NCBI RefSeq assembly: GCF_003590645.1
Contig: NZ_CP031834.1
Coordinates: 1,674,501 to 1,738,500, forward strand
Reading direction: 5' to 3'
DNA length: 64,000 nt
Source of the DNA: Mesorhizobium sp. DCY119
GTDB taxonomy: Bacteria; Pseudomonadota; Alphaproteobacteria; Rhizobiales; Rhizobiaceae
Shown: piece after piece, positions 17,183-25,282 of the stretch
Position numbering within the stretch: the stretch's first letter is position 1
How the letters are laid out: each line of letters begins with the position of its first letter
Notes under the pieces: model-generated
Told to the model about the DNA's origin: nothing
Database searches by the model: none
The model's input: only the letters and a program-made list of their open reading frames with translations
Translations under genes and position numbers: made by a program

Positions 17183-17278
17183 CTACTTCTTGGGAGTGAT
17201 TTCAGCAGGCAGATACCGCGAAATTTCCATTCCTGCCGATACCTGGCACATTGTAGGCTTCGTCCAGCTCTTCTTCAT
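17183..17278 (-). CDS. pqqA: PqqA, precursor peptide of PQQ
   Basis: 31 residues, found by direct translation. The peptide begins MKKSWTKPTMCQVSAG and continues MEISRYLPAEITPKK. The conserved Glu-x3-Tyr pair (E18, Y22 in MEISRY) supplies all carbon and nitrogen atoms of PQQ. GGAGAAAG precedes the ATG. It sits at the head of pqqABCDE. The sequence around E-x3-Y fits PqqA; the N-terminus differs from the better-known MKWxxP type of Methylobacterium. Confidence 0.93.
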   Translation of the reverse strand: MKKSWTKPTMCQVSAGMEISRYLPAEITPKK

Positions 17279-17358
17279 GTCTTTCTCCTTTGTACCGGCC
17301 CCAAAGGCCGATTCCTTCGATCCTCAACCATTGCCTTGGCACCTATGTGCAATGGTCC

Positions 17359-17372
17359 GTCCATAAATGGAC
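17359..17372. promoter_or_regulatory. Palindrome upstream of pqqA
   Basis: GTCCAT-AA-ATGGAC is a perfect inverted repeat about 80 bases upstream of the pqqA start, in the 153-base gap before the CXXCW gene. It is placed for an operator of a separate pqqA promoter. The regulator is unknown. Confidence 0.4.
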
Positions 17373-17431
17373 TAATGAAACAGCAGGTGCTTAAATTGCT
17401 AAACAAACTTATGTGAACATCCGTTCCGAAA

Positions 17432-18004
17432 CTATCCGCCAGCCAGCGGCTTCTTCTCCTCCAGCGGAAATCCTGCTTTTTCCCAGCCATCGGCACCCGC
17501 TGGATACCAGATCACCGAGCTGTGACCCCATTCGATCGCGCGCCTGGCAGCATTCCAGGACATCCAGCAATCGGTCATGCAATAAAACAGGATAGGGCGG
17601 GCCTTGTCGTTGCCGGTATGCGCCGAAAGGCCGTCGCGGAAATAGGCTTCCTGTTCCTTCGTCAAGGCGCCGTAGCCGACATTGGCAAGCCACACGCTAC
17701 CGGGAATGTCGTTGCGGGTCTTGTCGCGCCAGATCGTGCCGGCAGGCAGGTTTGCCGGCTTGGGCGTGTTGGGCATGACGTCGAAGAAGACCGCCTTCTT
17801 TTCCCGCCATAGGGCTTCGGCCTCGGCCGTCGTCACCACCTGCGCGCCGTGCAAGGTCTCAGGCGTGGGGGCACGATATTCGTCCGTGCGGTAGCCGTCC
17901 GGCTCGGCGACATCGCCGGCGAAAGCCACCGGCAGATGCATCGAACTCAAAAGGCCCGCAACGAGCAGCAAGATCGTTCCCTTTCTTTTCATCGTCTTCG
18001 GCAT
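17432..18004 (-). CDS. PQQ-dependent catabolism-associated CXXCW protein
   Basis: 190 residues. A signal peptide (ILLLVAGLLSSMHLPVAFA) precedes a rhodanese-like domain whose active loop reads FYCMTDCWMSWN, giving the CxxCW signature of a family known only from PQQ/quinoprotein alcohol oxidation clusters. It is periplasmic; the double-cysteine loop suggests thiol chemistry or cofactor/metal handling, but no activity is established. It lies 47 bases after xoxJ and before pqqA. An alternative start at 17992 is equally compatible. Confidence 0.88.
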   Translation of the reverse strand: MPKTMKRKGTILLLVAGLLSSMHLPVAFAGDVAEPDGYRTDEYRAPTPETLHGAQVVTTAEAEALWREKKAVFFDVMPNTPKPANLPAGTIWRDKTRNDIPGSVWLANVGYGALTKEQEAYFRDGLSAHTGNDKARPILFYCMTDCWMSWNAARRAIEWGHSSVIWYPAGADGWEKAGFPLEEKKPLAGG

Positions 18005-18051
18005 TTCCGCCTTGGCGCCGGTAGCCTGTTGCTGCCGGCTGATTTCAGCCT

Positions 18052-18921
18052 CTATTCCGTAATCGGTTGGTCGCGCTCATCGAGCAGCGGCACGTTGTAT
18101 TCGAGCAGGAGCTTGTTGATCTCGCCCTGATTGTCCTTGATGAAGTTGTTCAGCGTGCGTTTCCATTCCTGGTCGGACGGGCGCACGCCCATGGTGATGC
18201 GATAGACCATGCGCGAGCCGGTCTTTTCCTTGACCAGCGGCACGACGGCGAGATCGGCATTGGCCTGCTTGGCGTAGTAGCCTGCCATCGGTCCCCACAG
18301 CACGGCCACATCGATGACCCCGGCAAGCATGTCCTTGATCATGACCTCGGCCATGGAGGGAGCCAGCCGGGTGTCGACCATCAGTGGGTAGTTCTTGGCC
18401 TTCTTCATCAGCTTGGCGGCGGCCATGTTCGCCGATGGCGGCGTGCCGCCGACGATGCCGAGCCGCTTGTCGGCAAGCTTGGGATCCTCGATCGTCTCGA
18501 CGCCGTCGAGATCGCCGCCCTTCTTGTAAACCATCACATAGGTCGAGCGGTAATAGGCGTTGGTGTTCTGCACCAGCTCGTCGCCCTGGGCATAGCCCAT
18601 GATGATGTCGCAACGATTGGCGCGAAGCGTGTTGCGCACGAAGCCGGTGGCCATCGGGAACCACGTGTAGGCCACGGACTTGCGCCCGAGCTTGGCGGCG
18701 ACGAGTTCGGCGAGCTTGTTTTCAAAACCCTGGCCGTTCTCGTCGGTGAAAGGCATGTTGGAGGGGTCTGCGCAAACGCGCAGCACGTCCGGGTCGACCA
18801 GTTCGCCGGCTGCACCCAGGCCGGCACCTTGAGCGAAGGCGGAGCCGGGCAGGGCGACCGTCAGTGCCAGGGCAGCTGCGGCCCACCGGAAACGGGGAAA
18901 TTTGTGCCCCAATGCCATCAT
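18052..18921 (-). CDS. xoxJ: XoxJ, periplasmic solute-binding-like partner of XoxF
   Basis: 289 residues. A signal peptide ending SAFA is followed by a family 3 solute-binding fold (LRVCADPSNMPFTDENGQGFENKLAELVA). This is the MxaJ/XoxJ group of quinoprotein dehydrogenase-associated binding proteins, thought to help activate XoxF or assist its contact with cytochrome. The ATG at 18921 overlaps the xoxG stop (ATGATG), the usual coupled arrangement; an upstream ATG at 18933 is possible. The family is firm; the molecular function is still debated. Confidence 0.92.
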   Translation of the reverse strand: MMALGHKFPRFRWAAAALALTVALPGSAFAQGAGLGAAGELVDPDVLRVCADPSNMPFTDENGQGFENKLAELVAAKLGRKSVAYTWFPMATGFVRNTLRANRCDIIMGYAQGDELVQNTNAYYRSTYVMVYKKGGDLDGVETIEDPKLADKRLGIVGGTPPSANMAAAKLMKKAKNYPLMVDTRLAPSMAEVMIKDMLAGVIDVAVLWGPMAGYYAKQANADLAVVPLVKEKTGSRMVYRITMGVRPSDQEWKRTLNNFIKDNQGEINKLLLEYNVPLLDERDQPITE

Positions 18922-19445
18922 CCACCCATGCATGAAGATTCGTGGTCTTTTGCGGCCTGCGGCTTGTCGGCTTTCTTGGCCGGACGTCCGCGTGGCAGGT
19001 CGCCGACGGCGCGGGCGCGCAGGTAGACGTAGAGGTCGTCCATGTAGCAATAGACGTTCTTGTTGTCGCCAAAGGCCGGCATCACATTTTCCTTGCCGCC
19101 GCCGACATTCTTGCGGCCCTCGGCAACGACGGAAAGGAAGGTTCCGTAGTCCATCGTCTTGAGCGAATCGGCCAGTGCGGGCGCGTAGCTCGAACCGACG
19201 CCGTCCGGGCCGTGGCAGACGTGGCAGTCCGAATTGAAGCGGCGATAGCCGCTGAATGTGTACCAGTCGACAGTGCCGTCGTCCTGAATCTTGTATGTCG
19301 GGTTTCCATCCGCATCGACATATTTCCCGTCATCGTCGGAGACTGCCGCCGCCTTCTCCTTGCTATCTTGTGCTTGTGCCGGACCAGTGCCGGCGACCGC
19401 AAGAAGGGAGAGGGCGAGAGCGGAGAGTACGATGCGAACAGACAT
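18918..19445 (-). CDS. xoxG: XoxG, c-type cytochrome electron acceptor of XoxF
   Basis: 175 residues. Signal peptide to about residue 26, then a single haem c site C74-x2-C77-H78 (CHVCHGPDG) in the methanol-metabolism cytochrome family (NPTYKIQDDGTVDWYTFSGYRRF upstream of it). ENVMPAFGDNKNV probably carries the axial Met. The charged Lys-rich tail ends SSCMGG. It takes electrons from PQQ in XoxF and passes them to a smaller cytochrome c. The gene lies 171 bases downstream of xoxF and overlaps xoxJ by four bases. Confidence 0.94.
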   Translation of the reverse strand: MSVRIVLSALALSLLAVAGTGPAQAQDSKEKAAAVSDDDGKYVDADGNPTYKIQDDGTVDWYTFSGYRRFNSDCHVCHGPDGVGSSYAPALADSLKTMDYGTFLSVVAEGRKNVGGGKENVMPAFGDNKNVYCYMDDLYVYLRARAVGDLPRGRPAKKADKPQAAKDHESSCMGG

Positions 19446-19526
19446 TCAAAACCTCATGTTTCAACGCGTCACGGCACGAACCGTTTTTCGAAGTTTCTGC
19501 GCGGCACGTGCTTATGTCAGTGAAGG

Positions 19527-19567
19527 CGAGAGCCCGGGACGGATTGTCGGTTCGTTCCGGGCTCTCG
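19527..19567 (-). terminator. Hairpin between xoxF and xoxG
   Basis: An 11-bp perfect stem (CGAGAGCCCGG / CCGGGCTCTCG) with a 19-base loop starts about 50 bases after the xoxF stop, without a T-run. It probably attenuates read-through or protects the 3' end of an xoxF-only transcript, fitting a need for more XoxF than XoxG. Confidence 0.6.
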
Positions 19568-19616
19568 TTACTCAATGCCTTGCAAGCGCAAGGTTCAGTC
19601 GTTCAGCTCCGGACGA

Positions 19617-21518
19617 TCAGTCCGGCAAGCCGAAGACGGTCAGCTGACCACCGAGCGTGGTGTATTCAGCCAGTCCGGCGTAGCCACCGACGGCACCAAG
19701 ACCTGCCGTGCCGACCACTGCTGCTTCGTCGCCCTGGGCGCGGCCCTGATCGACGGCACCGTGCCATGCAGCGGCGTTTTCAGGCGCCATCAATCCGCCA
19801 GCCAGACCGATGCCGGCCCAGCCGCCAACGCCCGACAGAACGGCAATGTACTGCTTGCCCTTATGCTCGAACGTATTGATGTTGCCGATGATGCCGGAAG
19901 GGGTCTTGAACTTGTAGAGTTCCTTGCCTTCCTTATCGACTGCCTTGATGTAGCCTTCGAGCGTGCCGTAGAAGACGACGTCGCCTTCGGTGGCGAGAGC
20001 GCCTGACCAGACCGAGAACTGCTCGGGCTTGGACCAGACGATTTCACCCTTGGCGGCGTCCCAGGCGATGAAGTTGCCCATGCCGCCGTGGCTGTCAGGT
20101 GCCGGATACATCGACACCGTGGCGCCGACGTAAGGCTGACCAGCGGTGTAGCTTACCCGGTAGGGCTCATAGTCCATGCAGACATGGTTGGTCGGCACAT
20201 AGAACAGACCGGTCTTCGGCGAATAGGCTGCCGGCTGCTGGTCCTTCGTGCCGAGTGCCGCCGGGCAGATGCCCGTCGAGTTGGTGTCTTCGCCATTCTG
20301 CTGGGTCGAGTATTTGGCGACGACCTGCGGGCGGCCATACTGGTCGCTCTTGGGGTCCATGATGACTTCCGTCGCCCAGTTCACCTTCGGGTCGTATTTC
20401 TTGGCGACCAGAAGTTCACCGGATTCACGATCCATCGTGTAGGCGAAGCCGTTACGGTCGAAATGCACCAGAACGTCATGCTTCTTGCCGTTGACGTCCA
20501 TGCCGTCGACAAGGATCATCTCGTTGACGCCGTCATAGTCCCACTCGTCATGCGGGGTCATCTGATAGAGCCACTTGGCTACACCAGTATCCGCATCGCG
20601 GGCCATGATAGTCATCGACCAGCGATTGTCGCCGGGCCGCTGCACAGGGTTCCAGGTCGAAGGATTGCCGGTGCCGTAGTAGACGAGGTTCAGCTTCGGA
20701 TCATAGGCATACCAGCCCCAGGTCGCGCCGCCGCCCGTCTTCCACTGCTCGCCTTCCCAGGTGTTGGTGCCGGAATCCGGGCCAACTGGCTTGCCGAGCT
20801 GCGTGGTCTTTTCAGGATCGATCAGCGTGTCCTTGTCCGGGCCCATCGAATAGGCCTTCCAGGCAACCGAGCCGTCCTTCAGGTTGTAGGCAGCAGTCCA
20901 GCCGCGAACACCAAATTCACCGCCGGAGATGCCGATGATGACCTTGTCCTTGACGACCATTGGTGCGGCCGTGCCGGATTCGCCCTTGCTGCCGTCGGCA
21001 GCATCGCCGTTCTTGACCGACCATGCGACCTTGCCGGTCTTGGCGTCCAGCGCCGTAACCGTCGTGTCCGCCTGGTTGATGATGATCTTGCCGTCACCGT
21101 AGGCTACGCCGCGATTGACCGTGTCGCAGCACATGATCGGGATGACGTTCGGATCCTGCTTGGGTTCGTACTTCCAGAGAATCTTGCCATCGTTGTTCAG
21201 GTCGAGCGCGTAAACGATGTTCGGGAAAGGCGTGTGCACATACATCACGTCGCCTATCACAAGCGGCCCGCCTTCATGGCCGCGCAGCACGCCGGTGGAG
21301 AACGTCCACTTGACCTGCAGGTTCTTCACATTCTCGGCAGTGATCTCTTTAAGCTTGGAGAAGCGGGTATTGGCGTAGTCGCCCGTAGGCATCGCCCAGT
21401 TCTTGGCGTCGTCCGCCAGTTTTATCAAGTCGTCGTTGGCCAGTGCTCCATAAGCCGTGGTGCAGGTCAGAAACGCCGCGGCTAATGAGATGTACTTAGC
21501 TTTATTGAGTGCACGCAT
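19617..21518 (-). CDS. xoxF: XoxF, lanthanide-dependent PQQ methanol dehydrogenase
   Basis: 633 residues. Signal peptide to about residue 28, then an eight-bladed quinoprotein propeller with tryptophan-docking repeats. The vicinal disulfide over PQQ is C130-C131 (PIMCCDTV). Metal and catalytic residues: E201 (GGEFGVRG), N285 (GTGNPSTWN), catalytic D327 and the extra D329 of the DYD motif in [11 protein letters not shown]329 is the residue that marks lanthanide-dependent enzymes; calcium-dependent MxaF has a small residue there. A strong GGGAGGA lies before the ATG. It is the first gene of the xoxFGJ run; no mxaI-like small subunit is present. Likely XoxF5 clade, by taxon only. Confidence 0.96.
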   Translation of the reverse strand: MRALNKAKYISLAAAFLTCTTAYGALANDDLIKLADDAKNWAMPTGDYANTRFSKLKEITAENVKNLQVKWTFSTGVLRGHEGGPLVIGDVMYVHTPFPNIVYALDLNNDGKILWKYEPKQDPNVIPIMCCDTVNRGVAYGDGKIIINQADTTVTALDAKTGKVAWSVKNGDAADGSKGESGTAAPMVVKDKVIIGISGGEFGVRGWTAAYNLKDGSVAWKAYSMGPDKDTLIDPEKTTQLGKPVGPDSGTNTWEGEQWKTGGGATWGWYAYDPKLNLVYYGTGNPSTWNPVQRPGDNRWSMTIMARDADTGVAKWLYQMTPHDEWDYDGVNEMILVDGMDVNGKKHDVLVHFDRNGFAYTMDRESGELLVAKKYDPKVNWATEVIMDPKSDQYGRPQVVAKYSTQQNGEDTNSTGICPAALGTKDQQPAAYSPKTGLFYVPTNHVCMDYEPYRVSYTAGQPYVGATVSMYPAPDSHGGMGNFIAWDAAKGEIVWSKPEQFSVWSGALATEGDVVFYGTLEGYIKAVDKEGKELYKFKTPSGIIGNINTFEHKGKQYIAVLSGVGGWAGIGLAGGLMAPENAAAWHGAVDQGRAQGDEAAVVGTAGLGAVGGYAGLAEYTTLGGQLTVFGLPD

Positions 21519-22194
21519 TCGAAATCCTCCCGGGGTTCACAATCAGGAATCGACCGTCGCGCCCACGAGGGCTTGCCCAAGCGATTCATGTGGGGGAAGT
21601 ATTTCCGGCAGCGTGTCACGACCTAAGCCAGATAAGCAGAGGGCACCGTTACCGCCCACCTCACTTGGCCTACGAAAGACTGTCGCCGCTCCCTAATGAC
21701 GGTGACGCCCTTGAAGCCGGAAACAAGGAAAGGCTATGTCATAAAAATTTTCATGGCAAGCAGAAACCTCCAATTTTATATTGCAGTGCAATATAATAAA
21801 TACTGCATCGCAATATAAATGATTCTAGACTTGTATGAAGTTAATATTAGAGAAAAATTGCCTTTGTGATGGCACTGATAGGCTCAAATTCTATCATTGA
21901 ATGATCTATAAAGAGAAGCTGGATCGTATTTCTTTCTTGTATATTTAGAGTTTTCGCACCTGCAAGCATGGAGTGTATCGAGTAAGCCAAACTAGTGCCG
22001 ATGGATGAAACAATGGCTTGATTTCGATTTTTTATGGTTGCGATGCATGCCGCTGAAACGGGGTCTTTAGAGGCATTTGACGCCCATTCAGAGCTTTCAG
22101 GGCCCCGATCGCCACATCCTCCTTTGGTCCTATATGGCAAGTTGACCGATCGGATCACATATTGCCAACTGGCAAAACACGGGAGGATTTGACC
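21519..22194. other. Long intergenic region: xoxF leader, operators, AT-rich segment
   Basis: 676 bases between xoxF and the small secreted protein gene on the other strand. The first ~220 bases before xoxF are GC-rich and would be its 5' leader, with a small GGGC...GCCC stem near 21640. From about 21740 to 22080 the base composition turns AT-rich, unlike anything else nearby. It holds tandem palindromes at 21777-21817. A GTG-start reading frame of 103 codons (21847-22158, minus) lies here, but it has no ribosome site and no similarity I recognise. The AT-rich part may be promoter DNA or a decayed insert. Confidence 0.5.
21777..21817. promoter_or_regulatory. Tandem palindromic operators upstream of xoxF
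   Basis: TATATTGCA-G-TGCAATATA (21777-21795) is a perfect 9+1+9 inverted repeat. A second, imperfect copy (TACTGCA-T-CGCAATA core) is centred at 21808, exactly 22 bp (two helical turns) from the first centre at 21786. Two dyads on the same DNA face are typical of cooperative repressor or activator binding. The centre is about 270 bases upstream of the xoxF ATG. The regulator is not encoded nearby. Confidence 0.6.
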
Positions 22195-22539
22195 ATGTTT
22201 TCGAGATTGCCGATCTTTCTGGCTACGGCCGTCACCCTGGCGGGAATCGTCCCGTCCTATGCGGAGAGCGACTATCCCACCTCGGCCCTGGCCGACTATG
22301 TCTATGGCTGCATGAAATCCAACGGCGAAACCCGCGACATGCTCGATCGCTGCTCATGCTCTATCGACGTGATCGCCTCGGTCATTCCCTATGACCATTA
22401 CGTCACGGCTGAGACCTTCAAGCGCATGGGCCTGACCACGGGCGAGGCGTCCGGGCTGTTCAAGGAGAGCGCGGTGGCAAAGGCGTCCCTCACTGAGCTG
22501 AAGAGGGCGCAGGCGGAAGCCGACATCCGCTGCTTCTGA
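22195..22539 (+). CDS. Small secreted four-cysteine protein, unknown function
   Basis: 114 residues. A signal peptide (MFSRLPIFLATAVTLAG ... SYA) is followed by a helical mature part of about 90 residues with cysteines at 39, 53, 55 and 113, including a CSC pair in DRCSCSID. No haem motif. GGGAGGATTTG lies before the ATG, and the gene sits between xoxF and the SoxYZ-like gene, so a periplasmic accessory role in methanol oxidation is inferred. I do not recognise a named family. It is convergent with the SoxYZ-like gene. Confidence 0.8.
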   Translation: MFSRLPIFLATAVTLAGIVPSYAESDYPTSALADYVYGCMKSNGETRDMLDRCSCSIDVIASVIPYDHYVTAETFKRMGLTTGEASGLFKESAVAKASLTELKRAQAEADIRCF

Positions 22540-22559
22540 GAGGCTGCCTGCTAACTCTA

Positions 22560-22586
22560 CTCTGCCGGCCATCTGACGCGGCAGAG
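22560..22586. terminator. Bidirectional hairpin between convergent genes
   Basis: CTCTGCCG / CGGCAGAG, an 8-bp perfect stem with an 11-base loop, lies in the 62-base gap between the small secreted protein gene and the convergent SoxYZ-like gene. Confidence 0.5.
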
Positions 22587-22601
22587 CGAGTTCTCAAGAG
22601 C

Positions 22602-23441
22602 TTATAGTCCCGTCGCCTCCAGCGGCCACTGGTTGCGGAACACGTTGCCGTCGGTGTCGGTTGCCTCGACGCGGATTTCGTCACTTCCGGCCGGCTTGTA
22701 GTCGAAGCGGAAATTCGGATCCTCGGAAATCGAAATCCCACCCTCCATACTCAGGATCTGGCGATCTCCTTGAGAAATCAGCAGCTTCTGGACGAAATGC
22801 GGCGGGATGAAATACTGGGTGATCGGGTCCTTCTGCAGTCCCGAATTGTTCGGATGACGAATCATCAGCTGCAATTCCGGGACTTTGGAGCCGCTCGAGG
22901 CATCCTCCGCGAACTGGCGCAATTTCATCTGGCCCATGGTCTTCTTCGCCTCGTCCGCGTTCTTGACCGCCGGTGCCGAGCAGCCGCCGGATGCCTTGAC
23001 GTAGGTCTGGACCATATGGAGCTGGCCATCCTGCGTCTCGGCAATCGCGCGGATGTAGGAATAGTCGTTGACCCGCATGCGCGTCGCCAGATGAGTGATG
23101 CCGGAATCCTTGCCGAACTGGAACGTCGCCGCGACCGGGGCGGGATTGACGTCGACGATGACGGTTATGGCTTTCACGCCGTCCGGCGCCTTTGCCGGGT
23201 CGATATAGATATCGATCGGGACAAGGGCTGCGTCCTGCGCGCGCTTGGGTGCCTCAAGCCTGATGAGGCCGGTGTCGAGCTGGATCGCGCGGTCGCCAAA
23301 GACATCCGGCTTCAACCCGTCCCATATCTTGCTGGCGGGCGGGCTGGCGGTTTCCGCATACGCTGCCCACGGCAAGCTGCCGGCCATGCCGACAAGGCAA
23401 GCCGCTACCGCCGCTATTCGCGCGTGACGTAGAATGTGCAT
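22602..23441 (-). CDS. Quinoprotein dehydrogenase-associated SoxYZ-like carrier
   Basis: 279 residues. A signal peptide ending AAYAE is followed by a SoxY-like domain (about 30-160) carrying the single cysteine of SGGCSAP, equivalent to the swinging-arm Cys of SoxY, and a SoxZ-like domain (about 180-279, ELQLMIRHPNNSG ... NQWPLEATG). In Sox systems SoxYZ carries sulfur intermediates covalently. This fused form is known from quinoprotein clusters where no Sox enzymes occur, and its cargo is unknown. Start at 23441 is set by GGAGG 8 bases upstream; an upstream in-frame ATG at 23531 is rejected. Confidence 0.9.
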   Translation of the reverse strand: MHILRHARIAAVAACLVGMAGSLPWAAYAETASPPASKIWDGLKPDVFGDRAIQLDTGLIRLEAPKRAQDAALVPIDIYIDPAKAPDGVKAITVIVDVNPAPVAATFQFGKDSGITHLATRMRVNDYSYIRAIAETQDGQLHMVQTYVKASGGCSAPAVKNADEAKKTMGQMKLRQFAEDASSGSKVPELQLMIRHPNNSGLQKDPITQYFIPPHFVQKLLISQGDRQILSMEGGISISEDPNFRFDYKPAGSDEIRVEATDTDGNVFRNQWPLEATGL

Positions 23442-23540
23442 TCCAATGCCTCCACCAGGTCGAGAGGTGGTGCCCAGGCTGATCGAATGATAGTCCTCGA
23501 TCGATGCCTTGGCAAACGGGCTGTCTTTCACCTTACCGTG

Positions 23541-24500
23541 TCATTCCCATTCGAGTTCGGCATAGGCGGCGGTGGCGTTGCGCTGGTTGTATTCGTCGAA
23601 AAGCGCCCAGTTGTCCTTCTCGCTCAAGCCGGCTGTCTGCACTGCCTCGCTGAGCGGCGTACCGCCAGCAATGGCCTCGCGCAGATCGGTGGCCAGCGCC
23701 TGGAAATAGCGAAGCTCAGGAACAAGCGCGTCCGGCCAGTCCGACGGAACCGGGCCATGGCCCGGAACGGCGCGTGCCGCCTTGATATCCGTCAACGTGC
23801 CAAGCTGATCTATCCAGCCGAGAAAGGAACCGTCCAGCGTCGGCAGGTGACCCCTGAAGACGAGGTCGCCGGTAAAGAACGTCCTGGTCGCCGTGTCGAA
23901 AACGGTGAGATCATTGTCGGTATGGGCGGGCTTCCAGGCGCGCAGCTCGATGCTGCGTCCGCCGAGGTCTAGCGTCATCGGGTCGGTTACGACGACCGTC
24001 GGCGGCACGATCTCGATGCCTTTCATAAGACCTTCGCCGATCTGGTTACGGTAGCTTTGAAGGTAGAACTCGCCTCGTGCTTCCAAAGCGCGCGGCAGGT
24101 TGTGATGACCGACGATCGTTGCGCCGATGTCGCGGAAGGCGGCGTTGCCGAAAATATGGTCGGGGTGCATATGCGTGCTGATCAGGTATTTGACCGGCCT
24201 GTCGGTGACCTCGCGGATCGCAGCGATGAAGGCTTCAGCCTCGATCAGGCTGCCGCCGCTGTCGATGACGGCAACGGCCTCCTTGCCGACGATGACCCCG
24301 AGATTGCAGATCGCGCCCTGGTTGGCCTGCGTCATCAACTCGTTCACGCCGGAGAAGGCGTAGATGCCGTCACCAATGTCCTTGAGCACGAAATCGCGGC
24401 CGGCGGCGATCGCCGGCAGGCAACAGGGCGGCAGGAAAGCGCCGGCGCCTACACAGGCAAATCCCTTGACCACTTGCCGCCGGAAAAGATCGGTTCTCAT
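23541..24500 (-). CDS. Quinoprotein relay zinc metallohydrolase (SoxH-like)
   Basis: 319 residues. The N-terminus FRRQVVKGFACVGAGAF is a twin-arginine signal, so the protein is exported folded. The metallo-beta-lactamase site is H110-x-H112-x-D114-H115 (STHMHPDH), with further ligands near AHTDND and PGHGPVP. This is the SoxH-related class that co-occurs with the SoxYZ-like carrier in quinoprotein clusters; a hydrolase acting on a carrier-bound thioester or persulfide is inferred. It lies 32 bases after the ABC ATPase gene and about 100 bases before the SoxYZ-like gene. Confidence 0.9.
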   Translation of the reverse strand: MRTDLFRRQVVKGFACVGAGAFLPPCCLPAIAAGRDFVLKDIGDGIYAFSGVNELMTQANQGAICNLGVIVGKEAVAVIDSGGSLIEAEAFIAAIREVTDRPVKYLISTHMHPDHIFGNAAFRDIGATIVGHHNLPRALEARGEFYLQSYRNQIGEGLMKGIEIVPPTVVVTDPMTLDLGGRSIELRAWKPAHTDNDLTVFDTATRTFFTGDLVFRGHLPTLDGSFLGWIDQLGTLTDIKAARAVPGHGPVPSDWPDALVPELRYFQALATDLREAIAGGTPLSEAVQTAGLSEKDNWALFDEYNQRNATAAYAELEWE

Positions 24501-24532
24501 GGCTCAGCCTTTCCTGTTCGTTCCTGCCGGCA

Positions 24533-25282
24533 TCACAACACATCCGCGAACTTTTCGCGAAAGGAACGTCCGAGATCGCTCATGACCTGCGGGTTGCGAT
24601 ATTGCCGCGGCAAACGCACATCGAAGATCCCGCGAACATGGCTGGGGCGGGGCGACAGAACGATGATGCGATCCGACAGCATCAGCGCCTCGCGCACATT
24701 GTGCGTCACCATCAGCGCCGTCGTCGGCCGGGCCGACCAGACGGATAGCAGGAGATAACGCAGCCGCTCCGCCGTCTGCTCGTCGAGCGAAACGAAGGGC
24801 TCATCGAGGAAAAGCACCGCCGGCTCGGTTGCAAAGGCTCGCGCCAGCGCCACCCGGCGCGCAAGCCCGAGCGAAAGCTCGGATGGATAGAGCGAGCGCA
24901 TCGTAGACAGGCCAAGGGTCTGGAACAGGGAGTCGAGATTTGCCTGCCTCAGGCTCTTGGGCAGCGCCAGGCGGATGTTTTCTTCGACGGTGCGCCAGGG
25001 CAGGAGGGTCGGCTCCTGGAAGACGGCGGCGACGCGGTTGTGTTCGCCTTCGGGCAGTCGAAAAGAGCCGGTAAAGTCTTTTTCGAGTCCGAGCAGAATG
25101 CGCAGCGTCGTCGTCTTGCCGCAGCCCGATGGTCCGAGCAGGCAAGCGAATTCGCCATGCCGGACTTCGAAGGACAGGTCTTTCAGCGCCGTGACCGATA
25201 CGCCTTGCGCCGAGCGGAAGGTCTTTTCGGCAATGTCTACCCTAAGCGGGGCGACGGCGCCAACGGGTTGCATGTCGTTCAA
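24533..25282 (-). CDS. ABC importer ATPase, SsuB/TauB-like
   Basis: 249 residues. Walker A GPSGCGKTT at 50-58, Q-loop in VFQEPTLLPWRT, Walker B VLFLDEPF, and switch His in MVTHNVREA. The signature loop is atypical: ELSLGLARR in place of LSGGQ. Class and length match nitrate/sulfonate/taurine-type importers. It overlaps the permease gene by 41 bases. Together with the permease and the binding protein it forms a complete importer in the xox region. Confidence 0.9.
   Translation of the reverse strand: MNDMQPVGAVAPLRVDIAEKTFRSAQGVSVTALKDLSFEVRHGEFACLLGPSGCGKTTTLRILLGLEKDFTGSFRLPEGEHNRVAAVFQEPTLLPWRTVEENIRLALPKSLRQANLDSLFQTLGLSTMRSLYPSELSLGLARRVALARAFATEPAVLFLDEPFVSLDEQTAERLRYLLLSVWSARPTTALMVTHNVREALMLSDRIIVLSPRPSHVRGIFDVRLPRQYRNPQVMSDLGRSFREKFADVL

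Noticed and set aside
20088-21485. 465-codon plus-strand frame opposite xoxF
   Set aside because: Shadow of xoxF; low-complexity composition.
21847-22158. 103-codon minus-strand reading frame in the AT-rich DNA upstream of xoxF
   Set aside because: It starts with GTG, has no ribosome site and no recognisable family. AT-rich DNA near a control region gives a weak case; kept only as part of the intergenic description.
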